Shown: one piece after another, positions 17,983-27,896 of the stretch
How the letters are laid out: every line of letters starts with the position of its first letter
How positions within the stretch are numbered: the stretch's first letter is position 1
Source: Planctomycetaceae bacterium
GTDB taxonomy: Bacteria; Planctomycetota; Planctomycetia; Pirellulales; UBA1268
Direction: 5' to 3'
NCBI GenBank assembly: GCA_947459185.1
Contig: CANHCU010000005.1
Coordinates: forward strand, 1 to 64,000
DNA length: 64,000 bases
Made by a program: the position numbers and the translations under genes
Notes under the pieces: generated by a model
The model's input: only the letters and a program-made list of their open reading frames with translations
What the model was told of the DNA's origin: nothing
The model's database searches: none

Positions 17983-18227
17983 CGCCAAACCTCTTCGTCA
18001 ACCGACTCAAACGGCGCCGTGGCACGATCGAAGTCTGCGGCCTCATGGGCGGTCCATCGGGCCGCGATCTGCGAGAGATCCCGCCTCGGCGCATGGGGCC
18101 TCTGGCCCGTTGCGGTCTCGAGCAGGCGGATCACAGTCTGATTGAGACTCAGTCCGGATTGCTCGGCCAGCGACCGCAGCTTCGTGTCGACTTCTGCGGG
18201 GATGTTACGAACGGTGAGCTGACTCAT
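17979..18227 (-). CDS. FitA-like ribbon-helix-helix antitoxin (module 1)
   Basis: An 82-residue protein. The N-terminus MSQLTVRNIPAEVDTKLRSL, followed by LSLNQTVIRLLE, is a ribbon-helix-helix DNA-binding domain of the Arc/FitA type; the Trp-containing acidic tail (ARWTAHEAADFDRAT to VDEEVWR) is the usual toxin-binding segment. It should bind and block the downstream VapC and repress its own promoter; a palindromic site lies just upstream at 18233-18262. Confidence 0.9.
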   Translation of the reverse strand: MSQLTVRNIPAEVDTKLRSLAEQSGLSLNQTVIRLLETATGQRPHAPRRDLSQIAARWTAHEAADFDRATAPFESVDEEVWR

Positions 18228-18232
18228 GGCGT

Positions 18233-18262
18233 GCCTGCATTGTGCATGCGTTTTATGCAGGC
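18233..18262. promoter_or_regulatory. Candidate operator of toxin-antitoxin module 1
   Basis: GCCTGCAT (18233-18240) and ATGCAGGC (18255-18262) form an 8-base inverted repeat with a 14-base spacer that itself contains TGCATG. It begins five bases upstream of the antitoxin ATG at 18227, where ribbon-helix-helix antitoxins commonly bind to autoregulate. Confidence 0.6.
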
Positions 18263-18364
18263 GTCAAGCTACTCACCGTTTTTGATGAGCGTTGTCTGTT
18301 GATGGGACTGCGATTGGTGTGTGACATGGCGATTGCTTTTTCGCTTGTTTCTTAGCTCAATGAG

Positions 18365-18381
18365 ACTAGACTAAGTCTAGT
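18365..18381. promoter_or_regulatory. Candidate operator of toxin-antitoxin module 2
   Basis: ACTAGACT-A-AGTCTAGT is a perfect 17-base palindrome, 28 bases upstream of the ATG at 18410 and directly followed by TTTGACA. Its position fits an operator for the Phd/YefM-type antitoxin. It is AT-richer than its surroundings. Confidence 0.65.
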
Positions 18382-18409
18382 TTGACACCATCGCAGTGAG
18401 GCTGACCGC

Positions 18410-18652
18410 ATGGCACACGTCGTCAATATTCACGAAGCGAAGACGCACCTGTCGCGGATCGTCGAGGAGGTGGCGGCCGGTCGGGAGGTGATCATCGCGA
18501 AGGCCGGTCGGCGCGTGGCCAAGCTCGTGCCGCTCGAGGCGGGCGGGCGTCCGAAGAAGCTCGGCGGACTCAAAGGGCGGATCAAGGTTCCCGATGACTT
18601 TAATGCGCCGCTCGACGATCGCGTCGTTGCCGCCTTCGAAGGAAGGCCGTGA
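18410..18652 (+). CDS. Phd/YefM-family antitoxin (module 2)
   Basis: An 80-residue protein beginning MAHVVNIHEAKTHLSRIVEE, then AAGREVIIAKAGRRVAKLVP, which is the Phd/YefM DNA-binding dimer domain. The tail (KGRIKVPDDFNAPLDDRVVA) is the toxin-binding region. It overlaps the next gene by four bases and should neutralise that PIN toxin and repress the operon through the palindrome at 18365. Confidence 0.92.
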   Translation: MAHVVNIHEAKTHLSRIVEEVAAGREVIIAKAGRRVAKLVPLEAGGRPKKLGGLKGRIKVPDDFNAPLDDRVVAAFEGRP

Positions 18653-19038
18653 GCAGGATTCTCCTCGACACTCACCTGCTTCTGTGGGCGGTAAGCGAGC
18701 CGAGGAAGCTATCGGCGCAGGCCCGCCGCCGCATCGAAGAGGCCGACGTGTTCGTCAGCGCTGCCTCAATCTGGGAAGTGAGCATCAAGGCGGCCCTCGG
18801 GAAACTCGCCGCCGACCCATCCGAGTTGCTCGCGGAGATTGAGCCCGCGGGCTTCCATCTTCTGCCCGTGACAGGCCACCACGCCGCCGCGGTCGCCAAG
18901 CTGCCGCCGCTTCATAACGATCCCTTCGATCGAATGCTCGTCGCCCAAGCGAAAACGGAGCCGCTTCTGTTGCTCACGAATGACGTGACGCTTGCCGGCT
19001 ACGGCGACTGCGTGGAACTCGTGCCAGCTCGGAAGTGA
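18649..19038 (+). CDS. VapC-family PIN domain toxin (module 2)
   Basis: A 129-residue PIN domain of the sort usually paired with Phd-type antitoxins: ILLDTHLLLWAVSEP, SAASIWEVSIKAALGKL, HNDPFDRMLVAQAKTE and LLLTNDVTLAGYG supply the acidic residues. GTG start in a GTGA overlap with the antitoxin stop. It differs clearly in sequence from the toxin at 17590, so the two modules are not recent copies of each other. Confidence 0.92.
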   Translation: MSRILLDTHLLLWAVSEPRKLSAQARRRIEEADVFVSAASIWEVSIKAALGKLAADPSELLAEIEPAGFHLLPVTGHHAAAVAKLPPLHNDPFDRMLVAQAKTEPLLLLTNDVTLAGYGDCVELVPARK

Positions 19039-19064
19039 GCTGAGGAAATGAGCTGCGTCCCCTT

Positions 19065-19919
19065 TTACAGGATGTCGGTGGGGGAGAAGCCGCGAGCGCG
19101 GAGGTCGCGGATCGCGAGGCCGCCCGTTCGCTTGGCGAGGCGACGGCCCGCGGCATCTCGCACGAGCGGCACGTGGCAGAACGCCGGCGCAGCCCAGCCG
19201 AGCGCCTCATAGAGCAAAAGCTGCCTCGCTGTGCTCGTGAGCAGATCCTCGCCGCGGACCACCTCTGCGATCTCCATCGCATGGTCGTCGGCCACCACTG
19301 CCAGTTCGTAAGCGGGAAGATCGTCCCGCCGCCAGACGACGAAGTCGCCGAAGTCCACGCCCGCCGTCCGCCGCACGCGGCCGGCCAAAGCGTCGTCGAA
19401 CTCGATCGTGCGACCGTCGGGCACGCGAAACCGCCAGGCGACGTTCCCCGGCGCGGCTGCACGATCCCACGCGGCCGGCCGCAGGCTCGTCGGAAAGATC
19501 GGCTCGGCATGCGCGTCGGCGCCTGCGATGGCATTCGCTTCTTCGGGCATCGGCTCGTGCGGCGCGGTGGCGGCCTCATCGACGTCGCGGCGGGAATGCG
19601 GGCTTGGGTAGATCACGCCCGCTGCCTCCAGCCGTCGCCAGATCTCCAGATACCAGGCAGTGCGTCCGCTCTGCCGATAGCTGGCGTGCGGCCCGCCGAT
19701 GTCGGGCCCCTCGGTCCATGCAAGCCCGAGCCAGCGGAGGTCTTCGATCGCCGCCTCGCAAAACTCCTCGCGGCACCGAGGCCGGTCGAGATCCTCGATC
19801 CGCAGCACGAGGCCAGCTGAGCCGGCCCGCGACGCTGCGACCGCGAACGTCCGCGCATGGCCAACGTGGAGGAAGCCGGTGGGCGTCGGTGCGAGTCGGC
19901 CGCGTCGATACTGAGCCAT
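19065..19919 (-). CDS. gluQ: Glutamyl-Q tRNA(Asp) synthetase (GluQRS)
   Basis: A 284-residue protein resembling the catalytic core of glutamyl-tRNA synthetase without an anticodon-binding domain, as in GluQRS, which attaches glutamate to queuosine in tRNA(Asp). The HIGH-type motif is PTGFLHVGHART (about 13-24) and the KMSKS-type motif is RRLAKRTGG near the C-terminus. The start is ATG 19919 (family N-terminus MAQYRRGRLAPTPTG); the longer open frame is antisense to the next gene. The cysteines that bind zinc in the E. coli enzyme are not present in the corresponding region (GVIYPSPHSRRDVDEA). It lies 20 bases downstream of the CAAX-type protease gene on the same strand. Confidence 0.9.
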   Translation of the reverse strand: MAQYRRGRLAPTPTGFLHVGHARTFAVAASRAGSAGLVLRIEDLDRPRCREEFCEAAIEDLRWLGLAWTEGPDIGGPHASYRQSGRTAWYLEIWRRLEAAGVIYPSPHSRRDVDEAATAPHEPMPEEANAIAGADAHAEPIFPTSLRPAAWDRAAAPGNVAWRFRVPDGRTIEFDDALAGRVRRTAGVDFGDFVVWRRDDLPAYELAVVADDHAMEIAEVVRGEDLLTSTARQLLLYEALGWAAPAFCHVPLVRDAAGRRLAKRTGGLAIRDLRARGFSPTDIL

Positions 19920-19939
19920 GCAGGCGTTCCTCGCCGTTC

Positions 19940-20677
19940 CTACAGCAGCCACCAGTTGGCTGTCAGGAACACGTAGGTACCTAACGCCAGGTTTGTCATC
20001 GCATGAGCGAGAATCGTGTCGATCGGCCGACGGGTGGCCGCCGCGATGCCGGTGACGACGGCGAACCAGCCCACGGCGGCGACGCACTCCGAGGGATGCG
20101 ATGCCGCGGCGTAGAACAGGCAGGCCCCGACAGCCGGGAATGTCAGCATGCCAAACGGCACGGTCCAGAAATCCTCGCGGATGACATACCGCATCAGAAA
20201 TCCGCGTAGGAAGAGCTCCTCGATCAGTGGCACCACGGCGATCAGGCCGATCGCGCGGATGACGAAAAATGCCCAGGAACCTCCCGGGCCCGCGGTGAGA
20301 TCAGCGAAGGGGTTGAACCCCGCCCGCGCGGCCGTGCCCCCAGTCCAGCCGGCCTCGCGTTGGAGCGACGCGAGCACGATCCACGGCACGACGAGTGCTA
20401 GCCCCACCAGCGGCGGCCACCAACTCGGCCGGCCCAGCCAGCGGCGGATGGGCGTCCACGAGCGGGCGACCGCGAACAGCGTGGCGACGATTCGCAGGCT
20501 GTAGATGACGGGATAGGCCGAGAACGGGATTCCCAGGACCCCGGCCAGTCCTTCCCCGCTGCGGGTGGGCTCAAGCAGTCCAGCTGCCAAAAATACGATA
20601 AACGGGACGACACAGGCCTCCCACGGCCGGTCCGGGCCCTCGTTGTGCACGGCTGGCGAAGCGTCTAGTTGCTGCAT
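19940..20677 (-). CDS. CPBP (CAAX-type) intramembrane protease-related protein
   Basis: A 245-residue membrane protein with about seven hydrophobic segments. The CPBP/Abi motifs are present: EELFLRGFLMR (Glu153-Glu154, EExxxR), a His in AAASHPSE (about 194) and HAMTN (His225/Asn229). It fits the group annotated as CAAX prenyl protease-related, often linked to exosortase systems; no exosortase is in the window. The ATG at 20677 is chosen because the longer frame is antisense to fusA. The gene is divergent from fusA (118 bases). Confidence 0.88.
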   Translation of the reverse strand: MQQLDASPAVHNEGPDRPWEACVVPFIVFLAAGLLEPTRSGEGLAGVLGIPFSAYPVIYSLRIVATLFAVARSWTPIRRWLGRPSWWPPLVGLALVVPWIVLASLQREAGWTGGTAARAGFNPFADLTAGPGGSWAFFVIRAIGLIAVVPLIEELFLRGFLMRYVIREDFWTVPFGMLTFPAVGACLFYAAASHPSECVAAVGWFAVVTGIAAATRRPIDTILAHAMTNLALGTYVFLTANWWLL

Positions 20678-20794
20678 GATGGTCGTGGTCTGTCGCGTTG
20701 GGGCCGGCTTGAGTATATTCCGTCCGGTCGACAGGCCTTTTTCCTGCCGATCCCTCCCCATTCCCGCCCTCCGTTCCCGAAGGTGTTTTCGTCC

Positions 20795-22885
<2,091 letters not shown>

Positions 22886-22937
22886 GTGGCAGCTGCCACG
22901 TCACTGGCGGTTGCCAAGGCGTGGCCGAGCGTGGCCG

Positions 22938-23756
22938 CTATTGCCACCTCGCGGCAATCCCGTCCCAGAGCGTGATCCGCGACTCCAGACATTCGCGGGC
23001 CGTCGCAGATGCCTCGGCCCAACGAGCCGGATCGTCTCCGCACAGCCGCGCGACGATTCGCCGGCAGACGGGGGCGTGCTTCTGGTCGTCGTGGGCGATG
23101 TGCCGCTCCAGGTAGAACCGAAACGGCACCCAGGCTGCCGGATCCTCGGCCGCCAGGGAGCAGACGAGGTGGCGGAACATGTCGGGAATGACGTCCTCGC
23201 GGCCATACGTAAAGGCGGCGACGATCCGGTGGGTAGAGCCCGACTGAATCACGTCGAATGAGCGACGCACGAAGTCGCAGGCCGGCGAAGGCCCACCACA
23301 CGCGGCGAGCGACTGCGAGAGCGTGCCGCCTTGGGCCAACAAGCCCAGCAGCCGTTCGATCGGCCCGGTATCGGCGGCCGCCTTCCGCATGCTCTGGAGG
23401 TAGAGCTCGAAGTGGGAAGCATGGCCGCCGTCGGGCAATTCGTCCGATTCCTCGTCGAGCACGATCTCGTTGACGAGCCGCCGAGCCTCGGGATCGGGCG
23501 TGGGCAGCCAGGGGATGCTGGTGCAGGTCAGCTTTTGCTGCATCGCCTTCAAGAGGCTCTGAAAATCCCAGACCGCGAAGACATGGTGCTCCATGAACAG
23601 CCGAAGCCGGTCCGGGCGGTCGATGAGTGAGTAGATCGGATGGTGGACGAGCCGCTCACGGGTCTCCCCGAGATCGATGGCACATTCGGTCCTGGGTGCT
23701 GGACACGGGGGCAGATCGGCAGCCATGGGGAGCGGTGGGGCATTCGTGGTGGGCAT
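22938..23756 (-). CDS. DUF3050 domain protein
   Basis: A 272-residue protein matching DUF3050, a helical family with a haem-oxygenase-like look. Characteristic segments are LVHHPIYSLIDRPDRLRLFM, HHVFAVWDFQSLLKAMQQKL, VLDEESDELPDGGHASHFEL and FYLERHIAHDDQKHAPVCRR. The pattern of Glu, Asp and His in the last two (ESDE, HFE, ERHI, DDQKH) could hold a di-metal site, as in other haem-oxygenase-like oxidases; this is inference. The start is uncertain: ATG 23756 fits the family length, with in-frame alternatives at 23849 and 23726. It is divergent from the glycosyltransferase gene. Confidence 0.8.
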   Translation of the reverse strand: MPTTNAPPLPMAADLPPCPAPRTECAIDLGETRERLVHHPIYSLIDRPDRLRLFMEHHVFAVWDFQSLLKAMQQKLTCTSIPWLPTPDPEARRLVNEIVLDEESDELPDGGHASHFELYLQSMRKAAADTGPIERLLGLLAQGGTLSQSLAACGGPSPACDFVRRSFDVIQSGSTHRIVAAFTYGREDVIPDMFRHLVCSLAAEDPAAWVPFRFYLERHIAHDDQKHAPVCRRIVARLCGDDPARWAEASATARECLESRITLWDGIAARWQ

Positions 23757-23918
23757 GGTGAAATGTCCGTTGGGGTGGTGGGCGAGGCTTGCTCTGCCTG
23801 CGTCTGTTGTAGTCGGCATCTGGCCGGTGGCGAATCGACTCTGGACCAAACCCCCAAAAACAGCGGCCCAGACGCTCGCTTCTCCGCCGAGCGGAGGCCT
23901 TCTGCTACCCTACCGATT

Positions 23919-25238
23919 ATGTATCGATCCGAGCCCCTCCCCCTGTCCATCTGGATCGTCAATCCCTTCGATGACATCCCCGGCGAGGGCCTGCCCCCGC
24001 TGCGGTATTGGTCGCTGGCCCGCGTGCTGGCCGGACGGGGCCACGACGTGACCTGGTGGACCGCGGCCTGGAGCCACCGTCGCAAGGCCCCCCGAGCCAC
24101 CCCGCTGCACACCCGTGACGACGAGGGATTTGCCGTCCGGCTGGTGGCGGTGCGGCCCTACACGAAAAACGTCTCCCTGGCCCGCCTGGCCAGCCACCGC
24201 GACTTCGGCCGCACATTCGAGCGGCTGGCCAACGAATCGATCGCATCGGGCCAGCTCGATCGTCCCGACGTCATTCTCGCCAGCCTGCCACCTCTGGAAG
24301 GACCGGAGGCCGCAGCGCGTCTCGCAAAACGCCTCGACGCCAATCTGGTGGTGGACCTGATGGACGTCTGGCCCGAGACGTTCGAGCGGCTCCTGCCCGG
24401 TCCAAAGTGGCTCCGCAAGGCGCTCTATCCCCTGCTCTTTGGCCGCATGGCGGCGCGGCGGCGGGCCCTGCTCGAGGGTGCCGACGCGGTCTCGTCATCT
24501 GCGCACGGCTATCTGACCGCCATGCCGGAGGCCACGGCCGGCGACAAGCCCCGGCACGTCTGTCATCTCGGGGCCTGGTTGGCCGAGTTTGCCGGGCCGC
24601 CGCGAGTGATCGACGAGGTTCCAAACACGGACGCTGCTGCGGCCCCTGCCGACCAGCCGGCCTCGGCCGCTCCACCGCTCGCCTGCGTCTATTCTGGCAC
24701 GCTCGAGTCGGGCCAGGATCTCGACACGCTCCTCGCCGCCGCGCGGCTTCTCTCCGCGCAGGGCGTCGCGGCCACGCTCCATGTGGCCGGCACCGGGCGG
24801 CTGGAATCGAGCCTGCGGACGGCGGCCGAGACCATCCGCGGATCATGTTCGCTGCGGGTACACGGTCTGCTCGACCGCGGCGCGTACGTGCGGCTGTTGT
24901 CAGAGTGCGACGTCGGCCTGGTGCTCGTGAAGCCGGAGTCGCTCGTGGCGGTGCCCTACAAGGTGTGCGACTATACCGCCGCCGGACTGGCACTGGTCAA
25001 CTCACTCCCCGGCGAACTGGAGCAGTTCGTATCGGACTATCGGGCAGGCATGCCGTACACCGCCGGCAGCGGGGATTCGCTCGCGCGTGCCATCGCCTTG
25101 CTGGCCGGCGATCGGCATCGGCTGCTCGAGATGCGGCAGGGATCCCGCAAGCTGGCAGAGTCGGAGTTTGACCGCGAAAAGACCTATGCTCGGTTCGCGG
25201 ACTGGCTCGAGGGGATCTCGCGAGGAAGTCAGGGCTGA
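23919..25238 (+). CDS. Glycosyltransferase family 4-like protein
   Basis: A 439-residue GT-B enzyme. The N-terminal domain has IWIVNPFDDIPGEGLPPLRY, then ARVLAGRGHDVTWWT, and the linker region VVDLMDVWPETFE resembles WbuB-like transferases. The C-terminal donor domain begins at LACVYSGTLESGQDLDTLLA, followed by LHVAGTGRL and CDVGLVLVKPESLVAVPYKV, with a Lys and acidic residues in the expected nucleotide-sugar site. It probably builds surface polysaccharide. ATG 23919 is just downstream of CTACCGATT; the longer frame is antisense to the DUF3050 gene. The next gene encodes a transporter on the same strand, 77 bases later. Confidence 0.88.
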   Translation: MYRSEPLPLSIWIVNPFDDIPGEGLPPLRYWSLARVLAGRGHDVTWWTAAWSHRRKAPRATPLHTRDDEGFAVRLVAVRPYTKNVSLARLASHRDFGRTFERLANESIASGQLDRPDVILASLPPLEGPEAAARLAKRLDANLVVDLMDVWPETFERLLPGPKWLRKALYPLLFGRMAARRRALLEGADAVSSSAHGYLTAMPEATAGDKPRHVCHLGAWLAEFAGPPRVIDEVPNTDAAAAPADQPASAAPPLACVYSGTLESGQDLDTLLAAARLLSAQGVAATLHVAGTGRLESSLRTAAETIRGSCSLRVHGLLDRGAYVRLLSECDVGLVLVKPESLVAVPYKVCDYTAAGLALVNSLPGELEQFVSDYRAGMPYTAGSGDSLARAIALLAGDRHRLLEMRQGSRKLAESEFDREKTYARFADWLEGISRGSQG

Positions 25239-25315
25239 CCTCGGCCGTTGAATAGTCGTCTGGAAATAGTTGTCTGGATTTTTAGCACGGTCGATCGGGA
25301 GGGGAGTTCATTTCC

Positions 25316-26845
25316 ATGGCGCGTGCACCATCGGTTTCAGAGCCGCCGCAGACGCTCTGGCAGTCGCTCTCCCATCTCGGACCAGGGATCATCCTCGCCA
25401 GTTCCATCGTGGGCAGCGGCGAGCTGATCGCCACGACCATCGTCGGTGCCGAAGCGGGATTCGTACTGCTTTGGCTGATCATCCTGGGATGTGCCATCAA
25501 GGTGGCGGCCCAGATCGAGATCGGTCGCACGACGCTGACGTGGGGCCGCACGCCGCTCGACGCCTTCAATCGCGTCCCAGGTCCCCGGTTCGCAGGCCTG
25601 GGCTGGATCTACTGGGCCTGGGTGGTCATGACCGCACTCGTCGTCGTACAGCAAGGAGGGATCCTCGCCGGAGTGGCGCAGTCGCTCGCGGGCGGCCTGC
25701 CCATCACGGCGGCCGGCCGCGAGTGGAACCGGCTGCACGACGAGGCTGCCGACATGTTCGTGGCGGAGGCGGCCGTTCGGCGGCGGGGTGATGCCGCGGA
25801 GGCAGACACGCTCAAGGCCCGCCTCGACACGGTTACCCGCGAGATGAACGCGTTGCCGGCGCCCACCGACGAGACGATCTGGGCCGTCATCACGGGGGTC
25901 GTCACAGCGGGACTGCTGGCAATCGGTCGCTACCGCCTCATCGAGCGGGTGTCGATCCTGCTTGTCGGCACCTTCACGCTCGTCACGCTGCTGGCCCTCG
26001 CGTTGCTCCAGTACGACCCGGTGTGGGCGATCACTTCAGGCGACATCATCAGCGGCCTGATCCCCTCGATTCCGCCCGCGGTGGGCGGACGGTCGCCCCT
26101 GGTGACGGCGTTGGCCACGATCGGCATCATCGGCGTGGGTGCCAGCGAACTGATGGTCTATCCCTATTGGTGCCTCGAGAAGGGCTACGGTAAGGCCGTC
26201 GGACCGCGAGACGATTCGCCCGCCTGGGCCGCCCGCGCCCGCGGCTGGATGAAGGTGATGCAACTCGACGCGTGGGGATCGATGATCGTCTACACGACCG
26301 TCACGATCTGCTTCTACCTCCTCGGCGCCGCCACGCTCGGCCGGCTCGGCCTCCGACCTGCCGGCGGTGAGATGGTCCGCACGCTGGGCGCCATGTATGC
26401 GCCGGTGTTTGGCGAGTGGGCGCGGGGTGTCTTTCTGATCGGGGCGTTCGCCGTTCTCTACTCGACGCTCTTCGTGGCCGCGGCGGGCAACGCCAGGATG
26501 GTGGTCGATGGCTTGATCCTGGCCGGTCGGCTGCCGTCGGACGATGCCTCGCGGGCCGCCTGGTCCCGGCGGCTCTCGGTGGCATGGCCGCTGGTGGCGC
26601 TCGTGCTCGCGCTGATCATCCGCGAACCGGTGGCGATGGTGCTCGCCAGCGGGATCGTCCAGGCCATTATGCTGGCGGCCCTCGGTGTCGCCGTGCTCTA
26701 TTTCCGCCACCGTGACTTCGATCCCCGGCTCGCGCCGTCGCGGGCCTGGGATCTGCTGCTGTGGGTCTGCTCAGCCGGATTCATCATGCTTGGAATGTGG
26801 ACGTTGTGGCAAAAGGCTGCCGCCATCCTGAAGTCGATCGTCTAG
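25316..26845 (+). CDS. Nramp-like transporter lacking canonical metal-binding motifs
   Basis: A 509-residue membrane protein with about 11 hydrophobic segments, of the Nramp (divalent metal transporter) superfamily. The TM1 region is HLGPGIILASSIVGSGELIA, where classical Nramp has the unwound Asp-Pro-Gly-Asn; the TM6 region reads GIIGVGASELMVYPYWCLEK, without the Met-Pro-His motif. A soluble insertion of about 50 residues (about 135-185, AADMFVAEAAVRRRGDAAEA) sits between early helices. The loss of the known metal ligands means a different substrate or coupling ion is likely; the substrate is unknown. Same strand as its neighbours but with its own ~75-base leader. Confidence 0.85.
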   Translation: MARAPSVSEPPQTLWQSLSHLGPGIILASSIVGSGELIATTIVGAEAGFVLLWLIILGCAIKVAAQIEIGRTTLTWGRTPLDAFNRVPGPRFAGLGWIYWAWVVMTALVVVQQGGILAGVAQSLAGGLPITAAGREWNRLHDEAADMFVAEAAVRRRGDAAEADTLKARLDTVTREMNALPAPTDETIWAVITGVVTAGLLAIGRYRLIERVSILLVGTFTLVTLLALALLQYDPVWAITSGDIISGLIPSIPPAVGGRSPLVTALATIGIIGVGASELMVYPYWCLEKGYGKAVGPRDDSPAWAARARGWMKVMQLDAWGSMIVYTTVTICFYLLGAATLGRLGLRPAGGEMVRTLGAMYAPVFGEWARGVFLIGAFAVLYSTLFVAAAGNARMVVDGLILAGRLPSDDASRAAWSRRLSVAWPLVALVLALIIREPVAMVLASGIVQAIMLAALGVAVLYFRHRDFDPRLAPSRAWDLLLWVCSAGFIMLGMWTLWQKAAAILKSIV

Positions 26846-26863
26846 CGGTTCACGGAGTCGGTC

Positions 26864-26869
26864 TATAAT
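26864..26869 (+). promoter_or_regulatory. Candidate -10 element for the phosphoesterase/GT10 operon
   Basis: A perfect TATAAT lies 29 bases upstream of the ATG at 26898, in the short gap after the transporter gene. No good -35 is visible at 17-18 bases upstream, so only the -10 half is supported. Confidence 0.4.
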
Positions 26870-26897
26870 GCGGTGACTGCTTCCGAGGACTTCCGCC

Positions 26898-27896
26898 ATG
26901 CCAATCTCTCGCCGTGACTTTCTGCTTGCCGGCTCAGCCGGCACATGCCTGGCCGCCGCTGGCATGCCCTCTTCGGCAAACGCCGCGCCTCCGCGGTCGC
27001 GCCGCCTGCGGATCGCGCACCTCACCGACATCCATCTCCAGCCAGAACTCCAGGCTGCCCGCGGTCTTGCGACCTGCTTCGCGCATGTACAGACGCGGCC
27101 GGTCGCCGCCAGTGGTGGCGTGGCGGGCGATGGGGGCGACGGCAGCCCGCCCGATCTGATCATCACCGGTGGCGATACGATCATGGACGCCTTCGAGGCC
27201 GACATGGCCCGCACGAAACTGCAGTGGGAACTGTGGCGGAAGGTGAAGGCCGACCACTGCGGAATCGAGATACACAGCGTCGTGGGCAACCATGATGTCT
27301 GGGGCTGGGCCCACGCGAAGGCCGGCACGACCGGCGACGAGCCGCTCTATGGGAAGCGTTGGGTGTGTGACGAATTCGGACGCGATCTGCCTTACACGAG
27401 CTTCGATCGCGGCGGCTGGCACATCGTGCTGATCGACAGCATCTTTCCCGATGAACAGCGATATATCGGCCGGCTGGACGAAGCCCAGTGGGACTGGCTG
27501 GAACGCGATCTGGCGGCCATCGATCCGGCGACGCCGGTGATCCTCTTCTCGCACATGCCGATTCTGTCCGCCACGCCGCTGGCGGTGGCGGGGCCATCGG
27601 CGCCGGGGACCACTGGCATCCAGGTGCCGGGCAAGTTCATGCACGTTGACGGCGACCGCTTTCAAAACTTGTTTGCCCGGCGTCGCAATATCAAGGCCTG
27701 CGCCTCCGGCCACATGCACCTCATCGAGCAACTCGACTATCAGGGTGTGCGGTACCTCTGCAACGGCGCGGTATCGGCCGGGTGGTGGAAGGGCCGAAAC
27801 CGCGACACCGATTTCGGCTATGCGGTCGTCGATCTGTTTGATGACGGCACTGTCGAACGTCGCTACGTGCCCTACGGTTGGGCGGCGGCAACGTGA
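26898..27896 (+). CDS. Tat-exported calcineurin-like metallophosphoesterase
   Basis: A 332-residue metallophosphoesterase. The N-terminus MPISRRDFLLAGSAGTCLAA is a twin-arginine signal, with cleavage near SANA at about 29. The metal-binding motifs are in order: RIAHLTDIHLQ (DxH), ITGGDTIMDA (GGD), VVGNHDVWGW (GNHD), LFSHMPIL and ASGHMHLIEQ (GHxH). It would act in the periplasm on phosphate esters, possibly nucleotides or lipid-linked sugars; the substrate is unknown. It overlaps the GT10 gene by four bases, suggesting a linked role in envelope glycan metabolism. Confidence 0.9.
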   Translation: MPISRRDFLLAGSAGTCLAAAGMPSSANAAPPRSRRLRIAHLTDIHLQPELQAARGLATCFAHVQTRPVAASGGVAGDGGDGSPPDLIITGGDTIMDAFEADMARTKLQWELWRKVKADHCGIEIHSVVGNHDVWGWAHAKAGTTGDEPLYGKRWVCDEFGRDLPYTSFDRGGWHIVLIDSIFPDEQRYIGRLDEAQWDWLERDLAAIDPATPVILFSHMPILSATPLAVAGPSAPGTTGIQVPGKFMHVDGDRFQNLFARRRNIKACASGHMHLIEQLDYQGVRYLCNGAVSAGWWKGRNRDTDFGYAVVDLFDDGTVERRYVPYGWAAAT

